Source: Amoebidium appalachense
Lineage: Eukaryota > Ichthyosporea
NCBI GenBank assembly: GCA_963693365.1
Contig: CAVNZM010000009.1
Coordinates: forward strand, 620,001 to 684,000
Direction of reading: 5' to 3'
Length of the DNA: 64,000 nucleotides
In this document: piece by piece, positions 44,968 through 61,189 of the stretch
How the letters are laid out: every line of letters begins with the position of its first letter
Numbering within the stretch: the stretch's first letter is position 1
Translations under genes and position numbers: made by a program
Notes under the pieces: generated by a model
What the model was told of the DNA's origin: nothing
Database searches by the model: none
What the model saw: only the letters and a program-made list of their open reading frames with translations

Positions 44968-45886
44968 AATCAACACTGCACGTGTATTTGATACAAACGA
45001 AAACTGAAGCACGGGTGGGCTGCGCCTATTTTGCTTTATTACTTCGTTCTAGAGAACGCATCAAATCTGCGAGGATTGGAAAAATCTCGCATACGAAACT
45101 GACACAGACTCTCAGAACGATCCAAAGCTCGTCAAGACATGAAGCTTCTAACGGGCGCATCATGAAAAGATTTGCCGCGCTCGTATAAACACCAAATGTA
45201 TAGTGACATAGGTGTCACTATATAACATATGACTAGAGTATATAGGATTGAAGTATATGGCACCCGGTTGGTTGATACAAAAGGGCGTGATTTGGCGCCT
45301 CTTTCGTATCCAGACACGCCTCCCCTCGAGCTCGTGGCCAACTCAACTCGACACTCGAAAGGTTCCCAAAGTTCTCGGTTGCTTTACGTTTTGGGTTGAG
45401 AGGGTTATGTTTCGCCCGTGTTAACGGGTTAAGCCCTAGAGCGAAAATGGTGAGTTCTTGTGACACCAGTTTATAGAAGTTTTTTTGCATTACGAATGGA
45501 AAAGCGAAAGGTTTTGGCGTACCTGGACTTGGTGGACATGAAAGGACTTTGGTGGACACACACGGACACGCACGGACTTAGGGTACCTGTATACAACTTA
45601 GTGGACTCGCACGGACTTAGGGTACCTATATACAACTTAGTGGACACGCACGGACTTAGGGTACCTATACAGACTTAGTAAACAATAAAACTTAGTGCAC
45701 ATCAGACATGTGACTTAGTATACATAAAAGGCTTAGCACACAAGTACAAACATAAAATGGGCGTGCTTTTGGTTTCCTGGGTGCTTCCGTAATGATAACT
45801 CAGTTGGTTCCCTCTCCACGTTTTTTTCTCCATTCACGAAGTTTACATGCTGACCTTTTAACCACCTCGCCGCCCCATCCAACCAG
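44968..45886. other. Divergent intergenic region with a tandem repeat
   Basis: Gap between the dipeptidase start (minus) and the first recognised exon of the unknown gene (plus). No CCAAT heptamer was found in it, unlike the other divergent gaps. It contains the 39-bp repeat described separately and may hide a non-coding first exon of the downstream gene. Confidence 0.5.
45562..45680. repeat. 39-bp tandem repeat, about three units
   Basis: Units share the core CACGGACTTAGGGTACCTAT followed by ATACAACTTAGTGGAC. Degenerate ACTTAGT-type pieces continue to about 45740. One frame across it reads (V-D-T/S-H-G-L-R-V-P-I/V-Y-N-L)n, but no start or splice context supports coding. Confidence 0.85.
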
Positions 45887-52373
<6,487 letters not shown>

Positions 52374-52904
52374 TTTCAGGTGAAATGTGGCTGCTACGGT
52401 AGTGCCGTAGTGTGTTTAGGTGTGAAATTTCATGGTGATTTATAGCTATAGGCATTTAGAACTGCTTGGTGCTACGACCAGTTGCTACGAAACAATGTGG
52501 TGTGTTTGGTGCATTCGTAAATTCCAATGTATGGACCTGTTGAATTCGTGGTTGTGATCCCCTTGATGTGGTGTACATTCCAGCCCTTTAGACTTCGAGA
52601 GGGTAATTTGTTGGCGACTCTTCAAAGTGTGTGTATTATGTTTGCTCGCCGAAGGGAACATATTCATAAAACATATGCGGTAGCCTACACGATTATCACG
52701 TTGTGTCTGACGAGACTCGAGCTTCAGATGGCGTAAGTTCGGTTTTGTCTGTGCTCTCAATATAGTATCAGGCTGATGATCACGGCCCTCTGAACACGTC
52801 TGATGATTCTATCTTGGTCCTTAAGAACGTAGTTTGAAAGAGGGCCCCGGGGCCTTTTTTTTTTTACTATTATTTTTTTTTTTACCCTTTTCCTCTCCTT
52901 CTTT

Positions 52905-52956
<52 letters not shown>

Positions 52957-53673
52957 TTTGTTTTTTTTTTGGTTTTTTTTTTTTTTGGTTTTTTTTGGTT
53001 GTTTTTTTTGGGGGGAGGGGGGGGGGGGGGGGGGGCTGCATGGGGGGAACTAAGAAGTGGCAATTAATCGCGACGAATCATTTTTCAATTCAAGAAAGTT
53101 ATGCATATGATCACATCATGAATGCCTCTTTATTTAGTAGCGGCAGCTACATACTACTACATGCTACGTACGTACACTGATATTAGGCTCACTGTGTTCA
53201 GCAAATGAACCGCCATGATGAATATCAATAGATGTTTTTTTTTATCACACATGTACCAGAAGTATAAGTGATGTTATCTGTCGCAACCACCTACCCAATC
53301 ATATCCCGGTCATGCAAACTCTATGCTAACGGCTTGACTGGGAAGTAAAGTCGAGAATTACAGAAGCACGCGTGCATGCACACTCATTCAGTAATAAACA
53401 CACCAACCCATCAACGTGCACAGCCACAAATATATGTGCGCATGCTTGGGGTTTGTAGCCATTCATTCACTTTGACTCCCCTCAACTGACAAGCACATGT
53501 GCAAACTACTTTTAGCACACCCTTTGTGCTAACATGCTTCGAGTCATGGTGTGTGAGCTTTGGCTTACAAACGCATTTGCATATGAAAGGGAGCAAGTAT
53601 TGACACGGTAAGTGTCGTATGATATTTTACTCGTGTATACATATCCACTATATGACCTAAGTATACATATCCA
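52374..53673. other. Convergent intergenic region
   Basis: Lies between two gene 3' ends. It contains a T-rich/(GT)n/T-G composite at 52855-53034 and otherwise unique DNA with no convincing coding signal. Confidence 0.6.
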
Positions 53674-53818
53674 CTATATGACCTTCAACTTGCCCCGGCA
53701 TGCATCCACGTCCAAATAGCCTTTTTTGGATAGCACTTCCCGCAGCTCCCCAGCCAGCCGAGAAAACACCCCCGGGCCCTCCTCCCACAGCTGCGTCCCT
53801 ACCTGCACGTGCACATGT

Positions 53819-53881
53819 ATGTGTGTGTGTGTGTGTGTGTGTGTACATGTGTGTGTGTGTGTACATGTGTGTGTGTGTGTG

Positions 53882-53912
<31 letters not shown>

Positions 53913-53936
53913 ACATGTGTGTGTGTGTGTGTTGTG

Positions 53937-53971
<35 letters not shown>

Positions 53972-54014
53972 ATGTGTGTGTGTGTGTACATGTGTGTGTG
54001 TGTGTGTGTGTGTG

Positions 54015-54045
<31 letters not shown>

Positions 54046-54100
54046 ACATGTGTGTGTGTGTGTGTACGTGTGTGTGTGTGTGTACATGTGTGTGTGTGTG

Positions 54101-54187
<87 letters not shown>

Positions 54188-54290
54188 ATGTGTGTGTGTG
54201 TGTACATGTGTGTGTGTGTGTACATGTGTGTGTGTGTGTGTGTGTGTGTACATGTGTGTGTGTGTGTGTGTACATGTGTGTGTGTGTGCG
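53819..54290. repeat. Higher-order (GT)n array punctuated by TACATGTG
   Basis: About 470 bp of GT broken by some fifteen near-palindromic TACATGTG units at irregular 18-35-bp spacing. It lies in the last intron of dihydroorotate dehydrogenase copy 2. The same intron in copy 1 has only a short tract of this kind near 34320-34350. Confidence 0.92.
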
Positions 54291-54356
54291 CGCGCGCACG
54301 CGTGCATGTGTTTTTAGTAGCTGTGGCCAGTGGTGGAATCCAGCCAGGGGGGGAGA

Positions 54357-54367
54357 TTTTTTTTTTT

Positions 54368-54419
<52 letters not shown>
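54357..54419. repeat. T run passing into a 42-base G run
   Basis: Example of the recurrent T-to-G composite homopolymer. In the minus-strand transcript it is poly-C then poly-A, downstream of a complementary poly-G stretch (plus C runs at 54536-54576). Confidence 0.9.
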
Positions 54420-54420
<1 letters not shown>

Positions 54421-55309
54421 CGGCAAGCCAACCCACACCTACACCCATTCATACCTCTCCACGCATTCACCTATACGCACCCACATAACCGCACACTAAT
54501 ACTACCACCATCATCTCTATCCCCCTCCCCCTCCCCCCCCCCCCCCCCCCCCCCATACCTACCCCCCCCCCCCCCCAACCCACCCACCCGGGCCTACCCC
54601 TCCCCCCTCCTCTTACCTGGACAGCGGTTGCGCCGCACAGCATGTACTCGAAGACGTCTGTGCCGGTTGCTATGCCGCCCACCCCCACCACGTGCATGTC
54701 GGCCCGCAGCAGCTCCCGCATCTTGCGCACATTGGCCAGCCCAAACGGCTTGATGATCGGGCCCCCGATGCCCCCCAAAGCCCCCCTGTGAACCACTTAT
54801 CAGCACACCCAGGCACAGACACCCAGCACCACACCGAAGATGAGTTTCCCAACTCGCACACACACAGAAATGCCGACACCCACATCTTGATGTTTACATG
54901 CACACACACACGCACACATACACACACAGAGAGAGAAGGAGGGAGAGAGACAGACACCCACCCACCCACACACAACACACACACGTGCACACACACACAC
55001 ACACACACCTTTGGGCGTATGAGGGTGGCCTCTGTGTGGGGGTCGACGACCAGGCCGTTGCCGGGGCTGTTGATGCACGTGACATATGCGGCGCTGCTTG
55101 CGTTGAGCACGTGCGCCATGGCCCCAAAGTGCGCAAAGTCAAAGTACGGCGGCAGCTTGGCCCCCCACACCAGCCCGTGCTGCCGGCACAGCGCCCCAAA
55201 TGCCCCCACCACCTCCGCACTCTGCTCAAAGTCGTAGCCTACCTGAACAATAATACTGAGTTTAGGCTCAAGCATGCCCCCCCCCCCCTCCCCCCCTCCC
55301 CCCCCCCCC

Positions 55310-55340
<31 letters not shown>

Positions 55341-55423
55341 TTTCCTAAAGTCAAGGCTGATATACGTAAAATGATCCTGGGGTAGGTTGTATTATATGCA
55401 TGCAGTCAGAGTGGTCTCTCTTC

Positions 55424-55429
<6 letters not shown>

Positions 55430-55498
<69 letters not shown>
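55430..55498. repeat. T run (about 29) passing into a G run (about 39)
   Basis: Composite homopolymer in an intron of dihydroorotate dehydrogenase copy 2. Confidence 0.92.
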
Positions 55499-55706
55499 AG
55501 CATATGCATTTAAATAGTGGAAACCATGGAAACAGATAATGAAAGGCCAAACAGACAAAAACACAAAAGACGAGACTGCCATACGTGTGCAGGCACACGA
55601 TGTGGGACCAAGGTCACCATGGGGTCACACAGAAGACACAGCATGGGGTTTCTTAGTGCAGCGCTGAGTGGGTCTATGCAGGGTGGCAGCCAAAAAAAAC
55701 GAAGGG

Positions 55707-55740
<34 letters not shown>

Positions 55741-56395
55741 AGAGAGGGGGTGCCTCGGGGAGGGGGGGGGGGGAGCGAGAGAGGGGGTGCCCCGGGGGGG
55801 GGGGGGAGGGGAGGGGGGGGGGGCAGGGGGATGTTACCTGGGGCTTGCCTATGATGTTTGGGCACGAGAGGTTGAGCTCGATGGCAAGGGGGCGGGGCTG
55901 GCAGGCTGCAAGGCGGGTGGCCATGGCTAGGTTGTCGGCTAGGCTCAGCCCACTCAGAGACACGATCACGGGCTTGCGGTGCTTGGATAGCTGCAGGGAG
56001 GGGAAAAAAAAAAAGAAAAAGAAAAAAGATCGGTTAGAGGATTGGGTGGCAACAATGTATTGCCTCACGAATCTCCAACATCATCTGAGGAATCTACAAC
56101 ATCTCTCAAATGATGGGAATGGGGTGGGTTCTGAGCTGAAAGGAAGGTCGGGGTGTGGGTGTGAGGGAGAATACTTGCGTTGTGTGGATGTGTGGAGGAA
56201 GCGTGGGGTGGGTGTGATATAATGAAAGGGAGCACGGTGGGGGGGGCGCAGGGGAGAAGGGTGTGGTTAGAAGTGGCCGTTGAACGGATGGTGTTATGAA
56301 AAAAGGAGTAAGTGGCGGTGTTTGCAGGGGAACATATATATCTGGAGATGCACTGTGTTCATCAAAACAGTGCCTGTGTATCTCCCCCCCCCCCT

Positions 56396-56427
<32 letters not shown>

Positions 56428-57771
56428 CCCTGCCCCCCTTCCACAAAAAAAGAAAAAAAAAACGACTCCATTTCTTGCCCTTCATTCTTATCTCTACTCA
56501 CTCCACCCCACCCCTATTCCGGATGTGTGTGTGTTGTGTGTGCTGGGCGGCTGTGATTGTCACAGTATTGGTGTATCAATAGATGTGCCCATGTGTGTGT
56601 CGTCCAGGCGTGTGTTGGGCGAATGGTGGTGGTGGTGGTGGTGTGGGGGGGGGGGGGGGGGGGGGGGGAGGGGGAGGCTATGCAAGGTTGATTGGATGTC
56701 GATAGTGAGAGTATGTCCTGTGAATGGAATTGCTGTATTGGTAGCTGTGATTATCATTTCTCCTTCTTTCCTCTGAATCGAAATCAAACAAGAAAGACGT
56801 GTGAGGAAAGGGGGAGGGGAGGAGGGGGAGGGAGGGGGGTGGGGGTGTGCTGGGGGGGGGGGGGGGGGGGGGGGAAGGGGGCGCCGGGGGAGGGTGCAGG
56901 AAGGGGGGGGGGGGGGGGGTGGAGGCATTAGGATACCTCGGGTAGCATATCCAAATAGGCCTGGAAGCCGAGGTTAGGGAGACCCATAGCACTGATGGAG
57001 CCACTAGGGAGACTGGCATAGCGCGGAGAGGGGTTGCCCTCCCTGGGCTGGGTGGGTGTGTGGATGGGTGGATCATTATGGGTGCGCATGTGTGCATTTT
57101 TATGGATTATTGTGGGTGTGCAAGTGTGGTTATTTCGGTATGCATATGTGGCTATGTGGCTGTACATGTGTGGATATATGGTTGTGTATGTTTAGATGTA
57201 TGATGGTGTGTGTGTAGATTTATGGTTGAGAATGTGTAAATTTATGACTGTGTGTGTGTAGATTTATGGTTGTGTGTGGGCGGATTTGTGGTCTTTGGGG
57301 GGGGGGGGGGGGGGGGGGGATGACTAAATCCTTATGCATTCATTTCAGTCAGTATATATCTTTTTTTGGCCGGAGGGGAGGCGGGGGGGGGAGAGGGGGG
57401 GGTGGGGGGGGGGGGGGGGAAGGGGGTCAGTACCTCTAGAGTTGCCGATTTTGTGAGCACAATTGCCGAATCACTATTTGCTAAATCCTTCAATTCTTGG
57501 AGGGTGGTGCAGTGGGGGCCCGACGATTGAAGATGGGGTAGGGTAGGTTCACACCAAGAAACTGCGTGCGTAGAGAGGGGGGTGCTGGTGATGTGCTCAT
57601 TTTGTGTTTCTGCAATACATTTTTTTTTTCAGTGGTTATTGGAGCATGAAAGACAGCTGGACGAAAGTGGGGCAGGTGTTGGTGTGATAAACAGTTATGT
57701 TTTTCTTGTTGTTGTTGTGTTTGTGTTTGTCTTGCTTTCTTTTGGTCAGGTTTATGTAAACCCAACCCTAG

Positions 57772-57811
<40 letters not shown>

Positions 57812-58081
57812 CTGCTTCGGTTTTGCCAACTTTAACTTTTTGGGATGAGCAAACAAAGGTGGTGATGTGGGTGGTGGTGGGCGTGCGCGGGGGGGGGGGG
57901 GGGGGGGGGGGGGAGGGGGGGAGGGAGGGAAGTGGGGGAACAACCCTATGGTTTTTGTATTCTTGTAAGATCCCCGACTATTCACAAACAACGCTTGCCT
58001 CCCCAGCCCATCATCGTATACCTACAACACGTTTCGCGGGTAAAGTGCAAGATTAGCCTGCCTGCCCATCATCTCCCCCCT

Positions 58082-58084
<3 letters not shown>

Positions 58085-58152
<68 letters not shown>

Positions 58153-58156
58153 ACTT
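58085..58156. repeat. Poly-C run of about 54 followed by (CA)n
   Basis: Lies in the gap between the divergent dihydroorotate dehydrogenase copy 2 (minus) and the candidate gene at 58311 (plus). Confidence 0.92.
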
Positions 58157-58310
58157 CCCCGACCCTTTATCCCAATCTACTTCACTTCTTCCCCACTCAG
58201 CCTCTTTTCGCGTTCATTCCCTTATAACGAGGGATCCAACAAGCCCCTACCGCCTTAATCTTTGAAGCGACTCCCAGTCCCACGAATTTTCGTCTTGGCC
58301 CACAACACTT

Positions 58311-59347
58311 TTGGTATATATGATCTCTTGTTTAACGTTTCCTCTATTGCAGCTCTTTTGCTCTCAGTTGTGCCTTACCCAAAAACCCTACACTATTTCT
58401 ACATCTCCATCCTTTAATGCACATGTTCCCAGTCTTCCGCAGCACAGACATGGGACAACACAGACACCCCAGGTACCTGCAAAAGGCCTCGTGTCTGCAG
58501 TTGGGATGTAACACACCCCTTAGACAGCCCAGCCACCACCTTTCCCACTCGCTTTTGGCCAAGGTTGAAGGTAGGAAACATATTCCTTACTACGAGGTTA
58601 TAGGGGCAGAGGTGGTCCAAAGCCTCGCCTTTCTGTTTTTGGTTTGTTTGTGTTCCGGTGACAGATCTTTAGTTTGGCGGGATTCTATTTGCTTCGTATC
58701 CAATCATATGTGGCTCAGTAACCTCCTAGATGGCTGTGTTGACGTCAGAGCGACTCGGTGCCTCTTTTTTTGCCCTTTCTTCTTCTCCTTTTTTTTTTCG
58801 GTTTGCACAGTTTCCAGCCACTCGCTTGTGTTACTGTACAGGAATGGCAGTAGTATCAACTCTGTGCTTTTGTTTTGTCGGTTTGAACGGCTGTTCCTCT
58901 GTGTTTTCTTTTTCAATGCAGTGTGTGTGCGATCAAGTCTTTTGGACGGGTTGTATATGTATGCAACAACCTCTGATTTACGCTACGATTGTGTGTGTAG
59001 CGAACTATCCTTTCCCTGGACATATGGGCGGGCTTGAACGTGCTGTACGGTGTGCACTTCTTTATAATAGTCAAACGGCCAAATATGAGGGCCATCGAGG
59101 TGAGTTGTTTCTTGCACAGCTACTGACGTGCTCCCTCCTTGTCTGTCATGTTTTAGAGTTTTTAATTCCCCCCCCCCCCCCCCCCCACCCCCTTCCCCCC
59201 CAGTTCAATAGTTGGCTATCACTCCCATGCCACCCTATGTTTGGCATTCGTAGTGGAAGTTTAGTGGTTGACGGGTCATTTCGTATGACAACTAACATCA
59301 TACCACCTCAGTATACCATGACCAAAAACTGTGGTCAGGAAGATTAA
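58311..59347 (+). CDS. Candidate multi-exon gene of unknown function, poorly resolved
   Basis: An ATG near 58320 starts MISCLTFPLLQLFCSQLC, a hydrophobic then Thr/Ser-rich N-terminus that could be a signal or mitochondrial leader. The frame runs to a CAG donor at about 58469. Further exon-like pieces follow. One at about 58499-58572 starts LGCNTPLRQPSHH. One after TTTCAATGCAG (about 58920) reads IYATIVCVANYPFPGHMGGL and LYNSQTAKYEGHR to a GTGAGT donor. A last one after CCCCCCAG (about 59203) reads PMFGIRSGSLVVDGSFR to a TAA at 59347. The phases do not close with any single choice of junctions. No family recognised. Confidence 0.35.
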
Positions 59348-59705
59348 TTCGCAGGTATCTGGCTAGTATAAATATGCTACAAATTATAAACGAACTTGCG
59401 TACAGATTCGTGTTTAGAAAACTGTTGAGAAAGGAACACATACATCAGCTTGATGTCAGCCATGATTTATTTATTATCCTTTCTAGGGATAATCATCTGA
59501 GAGTAAGGTTTCCCCTGCAACGGCTAAGGAGGAAAGACGAAAGGTTTGTGACGAGAAAACCAAACGGAGGAGGCGAGATAAGACCAAGTAACTTAGAGGC
59601 AAACAAGTAATAAAACTTTACAAGCCTCAAGACTCCGCAACAGCAGCGTGAGCCTAGGCAACACCAACGCTCGAATAAAAAGACTACAATCCACGTGCAC
59701 ACACG

Positions 59706-59706
<1 letters not shown>

Positions 59707-59738
<32 letters not shown>

Positions 59739-59776
59739 GGAAAAAGGGCAGGTCAAAGTTTGGCTTCCACAACAAA

Positions 59777-59808
<32 letters not shown>

Positions 59809-59825
59809 GGGGGGGGGGGGGGGGG
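59707..59825. repeat. Inverted T28/A27 runs followed by a G run
   Basis: Poly-T (59707-59734), 38 bp of unique sequence, poly-A (59773-59800), then poly-G to about 59825. It sits just beyond the stop of the minus-strand coiled-coil gene and could form a stem in either transcript. Confidence 0.9.
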
Positions 59826-59848
59826 TATCATAAAAACTTTAGTTGGGT

Positions 59849-60634
59849 CTATTGTGTCGTATCATCATCAGAGTCGTGTGAAAAGAGAGCCCCGATGAAT
59901 CCGAGAGTTAAAAAATACAAAACAGTGTTCCAAATGCTTTGTTCACTATCTTCCTGAACCACGTCCGTACGTTCTTGAGACAGGCCTCTGGACCTTGCAC
60001 GTGCACTGCGTGTGGCCATATCCGGCTCCGGAGGGTCTCTTTGCAAACGCGCACGCCTCGCAGCAAGTTGCTGCTCGAAATCGGCGGAGATGCTTGCAGA
60101 CCCCTCCCTCCGCGCCCTTCCCTGCCGCGCCATCTCTTCCATGCTTCTCCGTGTTTCCTGTTTCTCAAGCCACACACGCTCCCTCTCCCGCTCCTGTCTT
60201 CCTTTCTCTGCCTGCGTTGCCTTCCATTGCCGTTCTTCTTCTCTCTCCTTCCTTTCCTTGTCACTCTCCTGTATCACCGTCATCATCTCTGCCTCCTTTC
60301 TTGCATGCCGTTTCTCTGCAAGCTGACCAATTAGCTTTCTCTCCTGCTCGCGAATCTTTTCTTTATGCATCCGTTTTTTCTCTTTGTACTCTCTCCACTT
60401 CTCTCTCTCTCTCGACACCCAGTTGCACACCCAGATGATAATACCTCCTGAAATCACCAGTGCACACACAATCAACGAAAAAACGGCCCATGCCTGACAC
60501 ACGGTGAATAAGGTGGTCGGTGCAGTCGTGCTTCCAAACCATTTTCCAATATGATAGTCATTTTTAGTCCCGTTGTACTTTCCAATCTCAAATCCGGATG
60601 CGTCTTGCACACCCCAAGCAGAAAAAACAGTCAT
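59849..60634 (-). CDS. Membrane-anchored coiled-coil protein, about 261 residues, unknown function
   Basis: A single open frame from ATG 60634 (an in-frame ATG at 60703 would add 23 residues; an upstream exon is also possible). Residues 1-45 are polar with an NGT sequon. Residues 49-71 (AWAVFSLIVCALVISGGIII) form a transmembrane segment. Residues about 74-195 are very rich in Arg, Glu and Lys with heptad-like spacing, so a long coiled coil or charged helix. A second hydrophobic stretch (SIWNTVLYFLTLGFIGALF) precedes an acidic tail SHDSDDD. No enzymatic motif is visible. The charged repeat differs from the Arg-Glu repeats elsewhere: its codons are varied and it is flanked by hydrophobic segments. 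It is divergent with the F-box gene. Family not recognised. Confidence 0.65.
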   Translation of the reverse strand: MTVFSAWGVQDASGFEIGKYNGTKNDYHIGKWFGSTTAPTTLFTVCQAWAVFSLIVCALVISGGIIIWVCNWVSREREKWREYKEKKRMHKEKIREQERKLIGQLAEKRHARKEAEMMTVIQESDKERKEREEERQWKATQAEKGRQERERERVWLEKQETRRSMEEMARQGRARREGSASISADFEQQLAARRARLQRDPPEPDMATRSARARSRGLSQERTDVVQEDSEQSIWNTVLYFLTLGFIGALFSHDSDDDTTQ

Positions 60635-60904
60635 CGTTCTACAAAACTTGCTCCCTTTTTTTGACAAGTGTGTGTGGGCAACGCAATGCTGCCAAGCCAC
60701 CATTAGATCTGGCTGGGAAAAAGGATGGGGGGAGCAACAGAGCAGAAAAATATCCGTGCTACACCCCTGAATAGACACTAGAAAAAACCACACACAAAAC
60801 TTTGCTCTCGGTTTACCTGTCAAGAGTCTTCTCCGTTTTTCTTCGAGTCAAAAGGTTCATCAAAGAGGTGTCAAGATACATGCGTTTCTTCAAAGCGATT
60901 TGCA

Positions 60905-60940
60905 ATTGGCTGTAACGGCACCACAAAAAGGATAGCCAAT
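60905..60940. promoter_or_regulatory. Opposed CCAAT boxes between divergent genes
   Basis: ATTGG at 60905-60909 and CCAAT at 60936-60940 lie between the coiled-coil gene (minus) and the F-box gene (plus, 61190). Same arrangement as at 22274-22312. Confidence 0.4.
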
Positions 60941-61189
60941 AGGAAACGGGTTTGTTTGCGTAAATATCATACGAAAAACCTCAGTTGTTCGTGACCACCG
61001 TTCACTTTTTGGGGGGGGATTCCTTAGCTCAGACACATGCTATCATAGCCCACTGGGGTTGGAACAGCTTACAACGTTATAGGATCTAGAGCATGTTGGA
61101 AGGTTTTCGGTTAATCGTACGATTTAGCTGCTTGCTTGGGCTCGTGGTATTTAAACTGTGACAGTTTTGAGAACATAGGTTAGGTAGGT

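Larger units (their letters stand above)
53674..57600 (-). pseudogene. Second dihydroorotate dehydrogenase copy, same six-exon structure, two frame-breaking indels
   Basis: Exons (minus): 57600-57434, 57047-56937, 55990-55838, 55242-55009, 54785-54617, 53802-53674. Each matches an exon of the 31580-34488 gene with identical intron positions. Exon 3 is identical base for base over 153 bp. Exon 4 differs by one residue (GAL for GEL). Exon 6 has two changes. Exons 1 and 2 are strongly diverged (FLGVNLPYPIFN against [25 protein letters not shown] against [13 protein letters not shown]). Exon 1 lacks one base right after PIFN. Exon 5 has one extra G in its GGFGGIGG region (169 bp instead of 168). 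Either it is a recent pseudogene or these are homopolymer-type errors, at least in exon 5. Class and activity would be as for copy 1 if intact. Confidence 0.85.
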
